17,439 bases of DNA from SKKY01 sp964622305 (GTDB taxonomy: Bacteria; Bacillota; Peptococcia; Peptococcales; SKKY01). The stretch is from NCBI GenBank assembly GCA_964622305.1, contig CAZUPR010000026.1:1-17439 (forward strand). Reading direction: 5' to 3'. Below are positions 6,732 through 15,067 of the stretch, piece after piece. Made by a program: the position numbers and the translations under genes. Positions within the stretch are counted from its first letter, which is position 1, and every line of letters begins with the position of its first letter. Below the pieces are notes generated by a model. It was given only the letters and a program-made list of their open reading frames with translations. It did not search any database and was not told the DNA's origin.

Positions 6732-8448
6732 AGTTTTTTCCATTCTTTTTCGCCTGATAGAGCAGTTCATCTGCCTGCTTCATAAGGTGTTTGGGCGAGA
6801 ATATATCCAATTCAGCCAGGCCACAACTTACTGAAATACTAACATCCAGGTCAGGGAAAGCCAAAGAGTAGATATTTTTTCTAATTCTTTCTACTACTTC
6901 CCTGGCCTCATTAATACCTGTCTCGGTAAAGATTACCACAAACTCATCTCCGCCATAACGACAAACAATGTCAGTTTCCCGGCAAGATCTTTTTATTTTA
7001 TCTGCAATGATCTTTAAAACCTGATCTCCAGTTTGGTGACCATATTGATCATTTACATCCTTAAAGTTATCCAAATCCAAAATGGCAACTGATAAGTTAT
7101 TCTTATGTCTGAGGGTTCTTTGAACTTCATGCTCCAAAGCCTCCAGAAAAAACCTGTAATTATAGAGGCTGGTCATACTATCTGTATGAGACATCTTCTT
7201 TAATAAATTATTTCTTTCTTCAAGCTCTCTTGATACCTCTTCAACAAGATGAATGAAAGTACCACTTATAACTGACCTTCTGCCAAATTTAACTTCTTCT
7301 TGCGGGCATAAATCAGGACGGAGTAAATTTTTTTCATCCAAGGTTTTTTCAGAAAGCATAAGCATAGTCATGGTTATATTTAGAAGGTGGTTTTTCTTAC
7401 CCTTGTGGAAGAATTCGCCAAAGGTAAAAAATCCGGCAATTGGAGCCAGTTTATTATAAGGTTCGATTTCAAGTTTAGAATCATCTTCCAATAAAATTTT
7501 TCTGGCATAACAAGAAAAAGCCAATATACCCTCTGGCTGAAAAGATGATGCCTCCCTGCAACCTTCATAAGCTCCTTCAATGATTGAAGGAATATGGCCA
7601 TAGCCAAAATGAACATGTTCCCCTTTTCTTAAGTCACCATGATAGACAAAGGTTCCATCAGGCTTCATATGGTCAAAGGACCTTGCTATTTCCATACCAT
7701 TTCTGTTTAGTAAAAAAGGAAAACCAAGCTCAGAATAATCATTATTTTCTTCGATAAAATCTTTCCCTAAATATTTTTCATAAACCTTAATAGCTGGCAG
7801 ACCATCAATTGTTTTTACAGTATTTCCCTCAGCCTGGGTGATTTTCATAGCTGAGCCAATTTTTTTCCAATTAAAATGGTAATTTTGGAAAACCCTTAGA
7901 TAATCCCCATTTAAGCTGATAGCCAAACTGCCCTCATTTATAAAATCTGTATTAAGAAAGAGATAGGTTTTTTCTGCTAAATTATTTAAAGTTCCTGATT
8001 TTCCCCCTGCTAATGGCGTGTTGGGAATAAGTTTGGATATTTCCTTTAAAAGGAGATGTGTTTTTTCTGCAAGGCCATCTTGAAATAAAAATAAGAGCTT
8101 GGTCTCATCTGAGCAAACTCTTTTTATGATCTCCTCAGCCCTTTCAGGCTCAGAAAAATCTCCCCGGGGCAATAGGACTCCCTTGGCAGATATATTGTTA
8201 AATTCGAGCAATATAATTAAAGTTCTGTTTTCAAGAACCTGGGCTTGGTTAATAAGACCTGCAGAAGAAGTTCCCGCCAAAATTGAATTTGGTAAAACAT
8301 TTTTTACAGATTTTGCTATCTCTTTTGCTTTTTCAAGGCGCTCATCAGAAAACATGAGAACAAGAAGTCTTTCCTCAGAAATGTTATTTTCTATTATTGT
8401 TTTTAATAGGCTCGCTTCTGATTCATAAATCAAACTAATTTGTCGCAT
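6706..8448 (-). CDS. FIST sensor domain - GGDEF diguanylate cyclase
   Basis: The 580-residue soluble protein would sense a small ligand in the cytoplasm and make the second messenger c-di-GMP from two GTP. Residues about 25-225 fit FIST_N (AGTSSAGL at 58-65, LAGGKSG at 146-152). Residues about 225-370 fit FIST_C (FSCYARKILL at 311-320, GFFTFGEF at 339-346). FIST domains are proposed to bind small molecules such as amino acids. A predicted helical linker (398-420) leads to the GGDEF domain, with DLDNFKDVND at 458-467 and an intact GGDEF at 499-503. RETD at 490-493 is the product-inhibition I-site, five residues before GGDEF, so it is probably an active, feedback-controlled cyclase. No membrane segment is seen. 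The start follows AGAGGTGG. The gene lies 48 bp after sbcC on the same strand and overlaps the deacetylase gene at its 3' end. Confidence 0.92.
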   Translation of the reverse strand: MRQISLIYESEASLLKTIIENNISEERLLVLMFSDERLEKAKEIAKSVKNVLPNSILAGTSSAGLINQAQVLENRTLIILLEFNNISAKGVLLPRGDFSEPERAEEIIKRVCSDETKLLFLFQDGLAEKTHLLLKEISKLIPNTPLAGGKSGTLNNLAEKTYLFLNTDFINEGSLAISLNGDYLRVFQNYHFNWKKIGSAMKITQAEGNTVKTIDGLPAIKVYEKYLGKDFIEENNDYSELGFPFLLNRNGMEIARSFDHMKPDGTFVYHGDLRKGEHVHFGYGHIPSIIEGAYEGCREASSFQPEGILAFSCYARKILLEDDSKLEIEPYNKLAPIAGFFTFGEFFHKGKKNHLLNITMTMLMLSEKTLDEKNLLRPDLCPQEEVKFGRRSVISGTFIHLVEEVSRELEERNNLLKKMSHTDSMTSLYNYRFFLEALEHEVQRTLRHKNNLSVAILDLDNFKDVNDQYGHQTGDQVLKIIADKIKRSCRETDIVCRYGGDEFVVIFTETGINEAREVVERIRKNIYSLAFPDLDVSISVSCGLAELDIFSPKHLMKQADELLYQAKKNGKNSISCSEFY

Positions 8449-8475
8449 ATGCCCACCTCTTTATCATTTAACAAT

Positions 8476-8481
8476 ATTATA
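8476..8481 (-). promoter_or_regulatory. Possible -10 element of the FIST-GGDEF gene
   Basis: A perfect TATAAT on the minus strand lies 27 nt before the ATG at 8448, in the 48-bp gap after sbcC. No good -35 is seen 16-18 nt upstream (that place falls at the end of sbcC and reads AACTTT). The gene may have its own promoter here, may be read through from sbcDC, or both. Confidence 0.4.
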
Positions 8482-8496
8482 AGACTTTTGTCCAGT

Positions 8497-11262
8497 TTAA
8501 AGTTTTACTTCTGCCTTGCTGCCAAATGATTTTTCTTTATAAATACAAATTTGTTTGTCTATTTTTTCCTTTAAATCAGAAACATGGGAAATAATGGCTA
8601 CCAGGCGGTTGCCTTCTGCCAGGGAGTAAAGGGCCCTGATAGCCTCCTCCAGGCTTTCTTCATCCAGAGATCCAAAACCCTCATCAACAAACATAGTGTC
8701 AAGTTGAATCCCACCTGCTGAAGCCTGAATTTCGTCCGCCAGGCCAAGAGCCAAAGATAAGGATGCCATAAAAGATTCGCCACCAGATAAAGTTTTTACG
8801 CTTCTAGTCGTACCATTGTAGTAATCCTTAATATCCAGTTCCAAACCAGTCTGGCTTCTGTAATCTCCACTTTCTTTCCTTCTTTTTAATTCATATTGAC
8901 CTTTAGTCATTTTCATAAAGCGAAGATTAGCCCTGTCAATTATCCTGTCAAAATAACTCATTTGCACATAGGTTTCCAGCATGATTTTTTCTTTGCCTGT
9001 CAAATTGCCTGTAGCTGTATCAGATAAAGATTTCATGTAAATATATTCTTCTTCTGACTTTTTAAATTTTTCCTCCTGTTTTGCTATATTAAGGAGGGCT
9101 TTTTCATTGTTTTTTAGACGAAAAGAAGTTTCTTTGATTAAGTTCTCTTTAATGGTCCTTTCATTTCTTAGATGCTTTTCCTGCTCCAAAAGATCAGCTT
9201 TTTCCTTTAAATCAATCTCCTTAACCTGGCCCTTTAAAACCTCAAAACTTCCTTTTAGTTTAGATATTTCAAGCTTATTTTGGTTGTATTCCTCTTCAGC
9301 CCTTTTTTTAAGGACAGTTAATTCTTTAACTTTCTTTTCCAAATTAGCAATATATTTTCCAGCCTCTTCAATACCGGTAAATCTTAGTTTTCCTTCCAGA
9401 TTTTTCTTTTCTAATAAAATATATTCTTCCTTTTGACTGAGACTTAGTTCTTCTTTTTCAAAGCTATTTTCCTTTTCTTTTAAATGGGCAAGTTCTTTTT
9501 CCTTGGCTGGCAGGATTTTTTCCAGTTCTTCTTCCTCTTTTACCTTTGCAGTCCAAAGTTTATGCTCATTTATTATTGTCTTCTTCTTCTCATATAAATT
9601 TTCCATAGATTTTTCAATAAATTGACTGGAAGATTCTTTAAAGTCCCCTTGAGAAAATTCCTGGGCAAAAGCTTCTTGAATATCTTTTAAAAGCCTTTTT
9701 TTTCTGGCTTCATGTTCCAGACGATACTCTCCGGCCCTCTGGCTTGCCTGCACAAGCCCCTGGTCAGCATCCTCAGCAGTTTCCTTTAGCCTGTCAATTT
9801 CATCTCTGCCAGGGGCTTCTGCAGGCGTCTGTGCCCTCTCAGGGTGCTCAAGGGAGCCACAGACCGGGCAAGGCCGGCCCTCCACCAGAGTCTGAGCTAA
9901 GATTCCAGCCTGCCCGTCAAGCCAGGCCTTATATTTTACTCCGTACTTCTCTTTTGCCTCTTGGGCTTCTTTTTCTGCCTTTTTATAATCTTCCTGAGAC
10001 TTTTTAAGCTTTTGTTCCAGAGCCTCAAGATCTTTTGCTTCCTTTTGTAAAAGAAGCCCCTTTCTTTCCCTCTCTTCTATTTTGCTTTTTTTGGTCTCCT
10101 CTTCCTGTAAGGCAAGCCTACTGCCTTTTAATTCAATCAGTCTCTTTCTTGTTTCTTCCAGAAGCATCAGAAGCCCTTCCCTTTGAAGACCCAGGGAAGT
10201 AAGATTCTTTTTTAAATTTTCTTTTTCCAAAGCCAGCTTTGTCAGAGAGCTTATAATTTCATCCAATTGACTATAGGCAGCCATCTCTTTTCTTTCATTT
10301 AGGATTTCTTCCTCAATCTCTTTTATTTGTCCAGATTTAGCTTCTTCTGCCTTTAGGTTTTCTAATAAAACAAGGTTCTTTTTTTCTTCATCAGCCAGGG
10401 CAGACTCTGTTTTTTGTAACTCTTCCATTATCTTTTGCCCCTTGGCAATCTCATCAAGTTTTTTGGTCAAAAAAATAAGCTTTTCATCTAGGGAAAGTAT
10501 TTCCTTTTCTGTAATCATCAAGTACTCTGTATCGGCAAGAAGAAGCTTTTTTCCAGCTTCAATTTTTTCGGTAAGGCCCCCGTCACTCATTTTTAAGAGT
10601 TCTTCTCTTTCCTCATCCAGCAAAATCCCTTGGCCATACTGCTCAATACTTCTGGCCAATTCCTCTTTTTGTCCATAGGCTCTGCTGGTTTCCTGTCTTA
10701 ACTTTTCCTGTAAATTCCTATAATAGCTAGTCTTAAAAATATCCCGGAATATTCTTTGCCTTTCTTCAGTAGTTGCCAGAAGCAATTTCAAAAACTCGCC
10801 CTGAGCAATCATGGCCACCTGGGTAAACTGGCTACGGTCTATACCTACAATTTTTTTTACTTCCTCATTTACAGCTGTAATTCCATCAATAACCCTTGAG
10901 TCTGGCATAATCAGACTGGCTGATGCTGTCTCCTTAACCATACCATCCCCTCTTTTAGCAGGTCTTTCATAAAGAGGATTTCTACGTATCTGATAGATTT
11001 TTCCTCCATATTCAAAAACCAGCTCCACAAAGGTGGGCGTATTTGCATCTGCATATTTGCTGCGAAACATGGAAGTCTCCCTGCTGGCCCCACTGGGGTC
11101 TCCATAAAGGGCAAAAGTCAGGGCATCAAAAATAGTGGTCTTTCCAGCACCTGTATCACCAGTAATCAGGTAAAGTCCACTTTGACCCAGCTTATCAAGT
11201 TCTAAGATATTTTCATCTGCATATGGCCCAAAGGCAGACATGGTCAATTTAAGAGGCCTCAT
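8497..11262 (-). CDS. sbcC: SbcC, ATPase subunit of the SbcCD nuclease (Rad50-like)
   Basis: SbcC is an SMC-like ATPase that with SbcD cuts DNA hairpins and cleans protein-blocked or broken DNA ends. The 921-residue protein has Walker A GDTGAGKT at 35-42. A long, highly charged coiled-coil region (about 180-770) is split by the zinc-hook motif CPVC at 465-468, which joins two SbcC molecules. The ABC signature LSGGES ends at about 830, and Walker B with the catalytic Asp860-Glu861 sits in MFVDEGFGSLDEES. It is somewhat shorter than the Escherichia coli protein (about 1050), a difference that falls in the coiled coil. The ATG at 11262 overlaps the sbcD stop (ATGA), with GGAGG 7 nt upstream inside sbcD, so the two are coupled. 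The stretch coding for the hook (about 9720-9930) is much richer in G+C than the rest of the gene. Confidence 0.97.
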   Translation of the reverse strand: MRPLKLTMSAFGPYADENILELDKLGQSGLYLITGDTGAGKTTIFDALTFALYGDPSGASRETSMFRSKYADANTPTFVELVFEYGGKIYQIRRNPLYERPAKRGDGMVKETASASLIMPDSRVIDGITAVNEEVKKIVGIDRSQFTQVAMIAQGEFLKLLLATTEERQRIFRDIFKTSYYRNLQEKLRQETSRAYGQKEELARSIEQYGQGILLDEEREELLKMSDGGLTEKIEAGKKLLLADTEYLMITEKEILSLDEKLIFLTKKLDEIAKGQKIMEELQKTESALADEEKKNLVLLENLKAEEAKSGQIKEIEEEILNERKEMAAYSQLDEIISSLTKLALEKENLKKNLTSLGLQREGLLMLLEETRKRLIELKGSRLALQEEETKKSKIEERERKGLLLQKEAKDLEALEQKLKKSQEDYKKAEKEAQEAKEKYGVKYKAWLDGQAGILAQTLVEGRPCPVCGSLEHPERAQTPAEAPGRDEIDRLKETAEDADQGLVQASQRAGEYRLEHEARKKRLLKDIQEAFAQEFSQGDFKESSSQFIEKSMENLYEKKKTIINEHKLWTAKVKEEEELEKILPAKEKELAHLKEKENSFEKEELSLSQKEEYILLEKKNLEGKLRFTGIEEAGKYIANLEKKVKELTVLKKRAEEEYNQNKLEISKLKGSFEVLKGQVKEIDLKEKADLLEQEKHLRNERTIKENLIKETSFRLKNNEKALLNIAKQEEKFKKSEEEYIYMKSLSDTATGNLTGKEKIMLETYVQMSYFDRIIDRANLRFMKMTKGQYELKRRKESGDYRSQTGLELDIKDYYNGTTRSVKTLSGGESFMASLSLALGLADEIQASAGGIQLDTMFVDEGFGSLDEESLEEAIRALYSLAEGNRLVAIISHVSDLKEKIDKQICIYKEKSFGSKAEVKL

Positions 11263-12395
11263 TCGTCTTCCTCCCAGATTTCTTCAATCAATTTTCTTAA
11301 TAGTTTTTCTTGCTCAGGACCAGGCTCCTGATTATTTTGCAGAACAAAAAAATCCTTAAAATGTTCAAAAGGATCTCTCTTTTGGCTGGCAACAAAATCA
11401 GAGATTTCAGCCCTTTGTCTGCTCCTCTTATTATCATAAGTAAGTTTCATTATATTAGGATAGACTGTTCTCATTTTCCCCAAAGCCTCGGGGACCTCAG
11501 CCTCATCAGTAAGAATCACATGCAGATAGTCCTCAAGATTAGCACCTTCATAATATGATTTACTTACCAGCTCTTCATATTTACCCTTTATTTCTCGCAT
11601 GTCCCTTTTGCCAATTAGTGGCAGAAGCTCATAAGAAAAGTTCCCTTTTTCTTTAATTTCAAAAAGTACTGCTGATTTTTCCTGTCTGCTTTCTGAAAAA
11701 GAATATTTAAGAGGGCTGCCCGAGTATCGTATATGTTCTTTCTGAACTTCCTGGGGGCTATGGAGATGGCCCAGAGCCACATAATCAAAACCTGCAAAAA
11801 GATTGGCATCTATATTATCTGCCCCACCAACAGAAATATCCTCAGAATCAGAAGACTTTCCCCCAGTCACAAACTGGTGGGTTATCAAAATATTTCTTTG
11901 GCTAAAATCTGGCTCTAGTTTTTTAATAGCCAAGGCCAGGGCATCATTATAGGATTTGATTTCCACTTCAGGAAAAAAACCTCTTACATGGACCGGACGG
12001 ACGAAGGGTAAAAGATAAAAATTTATGGGACCAAAATTATCCTCAAAAATTACCGGCTCAATATTGGCATCATAGGTGGGAGAAATAAAAATTCCATCAT
12101 TTTCCATAAGGCGGCCCCCAAAAGAGAGCCTCTCCGGTGAATCATGGTTGCCGCTGATAATCAGGGTCTTAATTTTTTTCTGGGCCAGCTTGAAAAGAAA
12201 GTCATCAAGAAGACTGACAGCATCTGCTGAAGGAACTGTTTTATCGTAAACATCACCGGCAATAATTAAAACTTGAGGCTTATGCTGATCAAGAAGGTTC
12301 AAAATTTGGTCTAAAATGTAAACCTGGTCGTCCAGCATGGAAAAATTATTGACCTTTTTACCGATATGTAAATCCGCCAGGTGCAGTATTTTCAT
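11259..12395 (-). CDS. sbcD: SbcD, nuclease subunit of the SbcCD complex (Mre11-like)
   Basis: SbcD is the manganese-dependent calcineurin-like phosphoesterase that provides the 3'-5' exonuclease and hairpin endonuclease activity of SbcCD. From the ATG at 12395 it has 378 residues. The metal ligands are in the expected motifs: Asp8 and His10 (ADLHIG), Asp48 (GDVYD), Asn83-His84-Asp85 (GNHD), His173 (LITHQF), and His210/His212 (GHLH). Residues about 260-378 form the capping and SbcC-binding C-terminal part. The ATG at 12395 is preferred because GGAGG lies 5 nt upstream; the in-frame TTG at 12407 overlaps that ribosome binding site. The gene begins 18 nt after the end of the membrane diguanylate cyclase gene, so it is probably in the same transcript. 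It overlaps sbcC by 4 nt. Confidence 0.97.
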   Translation of the reverse strand: MKILHLADLHIGKKVNNFSMLDDQVYILDQILNLLDQHKPQVLIIAGDVYDKTVPSADAVSLLDDFLFKLAQKKIKTLIISGNHDSPERLSFGGRLMENDGIFISPTYDANIEPVIFEDNFGPINFYLLPFVRPVHVRGFFPEVEIKSYNDALALAIKKLEPDFSQRNILITHQFVTGGKSSDSEDISVGGADNIDANLFAGFDYVALGHLHSPQEVQKEHIRYSGSPLKYSFSESRQEKSAVLFEIKEKGNFSYELLPLIGKRDMREIKGKYEELVSKSYYEGANLEDYLHVILTDEAEVPEALGKMRTVYPNIMKLTYDNKRSRQRAEISDFVASQKRDPFEHFKDFFVLQNNQEPGPEQEKLLRKLIEEIWEEDE

Positions 12396-12413
12396 AAGAT
12401 CCTCCAATCGTTT

Positions 12414-14076
12414 TTAGCCTTCTATGGCCTTGTTTTTACCTGCCAATTTTGCCTTGTAAAGAGCTTGGTCAGCTCTGTCGATTAATTCATTCTTATCAAG
12501 ATCCATAGAAGGATATACGTGAGAATAGCCAAGACTGATAGTTACATACTTGAATTCTGATGTTTCATGATCTATTTTGAGGTTTTCTACTGACTTTCTT
12601 AAATTTTGGGCCAATTCTCCAAGGCTTACCTTCTCAATACCTTCAATCAAAACGATAAATTCTTCTCCACCATAACGGGCTAATAAATCTGTTGATCTGC
12701 GTAAATTCTTTTGTAATTCCTGGGCTATTAACTTTAAAGCTTCATCGCCCTTTATGTGTCCATAATGGTCATTATATTTTTTGAAATCATCAATATCTAT
12801 CATTATAATTGCTACTGAATTGCCTAATCTAATAGCAGAAGCCCAAGCCCTTAAACAAGATTCGTCAAACTTTCTTCTGTTGCAAATTTCAGTTAAGCCG
12901 TCAAGGTAAGAAAGACTTTTTAGCATTTTGTTTTTCATTTCCAATTCTATGGTTCTTTCCTGGACCTGCCCTTCCAGATCTGCTATCAATGAAGCCAAAG
13001 CTTTACCGCTCTTATTTAAAGATTTGGTCAAACTATCTATTTCTTTGATTTTTCCTTCCTTGCCAATCTCTTCAAAAGCACCTGAAGATATTTTTTCTGC
13101 AGCCTTGCTTAGCTCCTCAATGGGAGTGCCAATTTTTTCAGCAATGTAAAAAGTAATCCTAATAGATAAGATTATAAAAACAATTAGAAGCAAGATGGTA
13201 TAAAGAGATGCCCTTTTAATATTGGCTAAAAAGTCATTTTCGGCGATCAAATAATATGCCTGCCAGTTTATATTTTTATGATTAATTTCTGTTCTATTGA
13301 CATAGTATTTTTGTCCATCGACCTCAATTGTTGGAATTGTCTTTCCTTTTCTATCTTGGTAGGCCTCTTTGCTCTTTTGTATATATTGGTTATCAATCTC
13401 ATTTGTATTAATTAGATTTATTTGGCCATTATCGATAGAAAAATGATCCATATCTATAGAACTGGAAATGAGGTTGCCATTCTGGTCCACGATATAAATT
13501 GAGCCATTATCTCCTATTAAAAGATTTTTAAGAAAATCATTCATCCAAGATAAAAGATAATCTACACCAAAAACCCCTATTAATTCCCCATGATTATTAT
13601 AAACTGGGCAACTGGCTGTAATTGTTGGCTCTTGAAAAACAAAATGCATATATAAAGGGCTAAAGGTAGGCNNNNNNNNNNNNNNNNNNNNNNNNNNNNN
13701 NNNNNNNNNNNNNNNNNNNNNNNNNNNNNNNNNNNNNNNNNNNNNNNNNNNNNNNNNNNNNNNNNNNNNNNTAGGCCTTTAATATATTTGAAAAATATGT
13801 TTCTCTTATCTCTTGTGAGTCAAGTTTTAAATTTCCAGCCAGAAACATATCTTTATTAATCTGATTCAATTGCTCAGCAATTGCCAGGCTTTCTATTATT
13901 TCATAACTCACGTGTTCTACCATGTGCTCTTCCAGTTCACCAAGAACAAGTTTAGAGTTACTTATGCTGGCATAGATAAGAAGCCCTCCAACTATAACCA
14001 GGGCGGTAAATAATATGCTTATGTAGGGAAAAAGCAACCAGCTTTTTATGGAATGTTTTGTAGAGTTTCCGGCCAT
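12414..14076 (-). CDS. Membrane dCache-HAMP-GGDEF diguanylate cyclase, interrupted by an assembly gap
   Basis: This is one gene broken by 100 N (13672-13771), not two genes. The upstream 101 codons give a membrane segment (about residues 13-37) and the start of an extracellular helical region. After the gap the frame opens without a stop (PTFSPLYMHFVF) into the second half of a dCache ligand-binding domain, with PVYNNHGELIGVFGVD and, later, NINWQAYYLIAE. A second membrane segment follows (about 13205-13135), then a HAMP linker, a coiled coil, and a GGDEF domain. The signature is the active variant GGEEF (12671-12657), with I-site RSTD five residues before it. It would therefore sense something outside the cell and make c-di-GMP. 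The ATG at 14076 follows GAGAGG. It lies 36 bp after the recombinase gene and 18 bp before sbcD. The two ends are in frame only if the real gap is a multiple of three. Confidence 0.88.
13672..13771. other. Assembly gap of 100 N
   Basis: Exactly 100 undetermined bases, the usual placeholder for a scaffold gap of unknown size. It falls in the middle of the extracellular dCache domain. If the host gene is intact, the frames on the two sides require a real gap that is a multiple of three, so 100 cannot be the true length. From the usual size of a dCache domain, some 70-90 residues (about 210-270 bp) may be missing; that estimate is inference. Confidence 0.97.
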
Positions 14077-14112
14077 TTTATATAGTCCTCTCTTTGTGTA
14101 ATCATCTTAAAA

Positions 14113-15042
14113 CTATAAGCCTGCCAGGGTTCGCATGACCAAATCCAGGTCTTTATTTTCCAATTCTTGAATAATATGTAAATAGGTTCTCTGGGTGGTA
14201 TTGATACTGGAGTGTCCTAATCTTCTGGCCAAGCTTGCCGTTGATACACCAGCGAACAAAAGTAAGGAGGCGTGCGTATGCCTCAAACCATGAATTGAAA
14301 TCACTGGCACATTACTTTTCTTGCATAACCTGGTTAGTTTATTATTTATAGTCGAATTATATATCTTCTGACCCTCTTCAACAAATATAGGCCTGTCTTT
14401 TGGCATCCCCTTTAATAACTCCGAAAATTGAATTACTGTTTGCCAATCTATTTGTACCTTCCGCATGGAAGAAAAATTCTTAGTGGGCATGTAGCCACCC
14501 CCACCCTTGTAATCCCAGGTTTTTGAAATAGAAACCGTTTGCTGCCTGAAATCAAAATCATCAGGAGTAAGAGCCAGGGCCTCTGAAAACCTCATCCCTG
14601 TTTTAGCAACCAAAAGTATAAAAAAATCCCAATTCACTTTCTCTTTAAGTTCAAGATTAGATAAGAGAGTCTGTAACTGAAACTGGTTCAGATATTTTAT
14701 CTTCTTGGCTCTGGGGGTTTTACCCTTGATAATGGCCTTTCTTGTGGGGTCCCTGTCAACCAGTCCCTCATCAACCGCATCGAGAATAGCCCCCTTCATC
14801 TGGTGATGAAAATCCATAGTTGTCTGTCGCTCGTGAGTCTTGGCATAGGCATTCAATAGTTTTTGGTATTCAATTCTGTCCATATCCTCAAGCCTAAGTT
14901 CTGGAACCAGTTTTTTTAGCCATCTGTGAGCCATGCGATATTTATTCATAGTTACTTCCCTTACTGCCCCGTTCTTGTATACCTCAATCCACCTCTCATA
15001 GTAATCAGGAAATAACTCATTCCCTCTATCCTCTTTGGCCAT
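14113..15042 (-). CDS. Tyrosine recombinase / integrase
   Basis: Tyrosine recombinases cut and rejoin DNA at specific sites through a covalent 3'-phosphotyrosine. The 309-residue product has an N-terminal core-binding (SAM-like) domain, about 8-100, and a catalytic domain, about 115-309. The catalytic set is complete: Arg151 (TGMRFSEAL), Lys188 (PTKNFSS), His251 and Arg254 (HGLRH), His277 (GHSS) and nucleophile Tyr287 (RTYLHI). The pattern resembles integrases of Gram-positive mobile elements more than housekeeping XerC/XerD. The ATG at 15042 is chosen because GGAGG is 8 nt upstream; earlier in-frame ATG (15048) and TTG (15057) codons lie on or too near that site. It starts 25 bp after the hsdR stop. 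Recombinases next to type I restriction genes are known to invert or exchange hsdS specificity segments, but no hsdS or recombination sites are visible here. Confidence 0.9.
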   Translation of the reverse strand: MAKEDRGNELFPDYYERWIEVYKNGAVREVTMNKYRMAHRWLKKLVPELRLEDMDRIEYQKLLNAYAKTHERQTTMDFHHQMKGAILDAVDEGLVDRDPTRKAIIKGKTPRAKKIKYLNQFQLQTLLSNLELKEKVNWDFFILLVAKTGMRFSEALALTPDDFDFRQQTVSISKTWDYKGGGGYMPTKNFSSMRKVQIDWQTVIQFSELLKGMPKDRPIFVEEGQKIYNSTINNKLTRLCKKSNVPVISIHGLRHTHASLLLFAGVSTASLARRLGHSSINTTQRTYLHIIQELENKDLDLVMRTLAGL

Positions 15043-15067
15043 AATCATATCCTCCAAGTATACTAAC

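Noticed and set aside
8449..8496. Riboswitch or terminator between sbcC and the FIST-GGDEF gene
   Set aside because: Only 48 bp, with a stem of three or four pairs (GAC-AAAA-GTC) and no following T-run; too small for a c-di-GMP riboswitch.
9744..10007. Plus-strand open frame inside sbcC rich in Pro, Gln and Ala
   Set aside because: It is antisense to the GC-rich hook-coding patch, has no ribosome binding site or recognisable domain, and is explained by base composition.
12414..13649. A separate GGDEF gene starting at the ATG at 13649
   Set aside because: The frame is open upstream to the gap edge and continues a dCache domain, with no ribosome binding site before that ATG. It is the C-terminal part of the gene starting at 14076.
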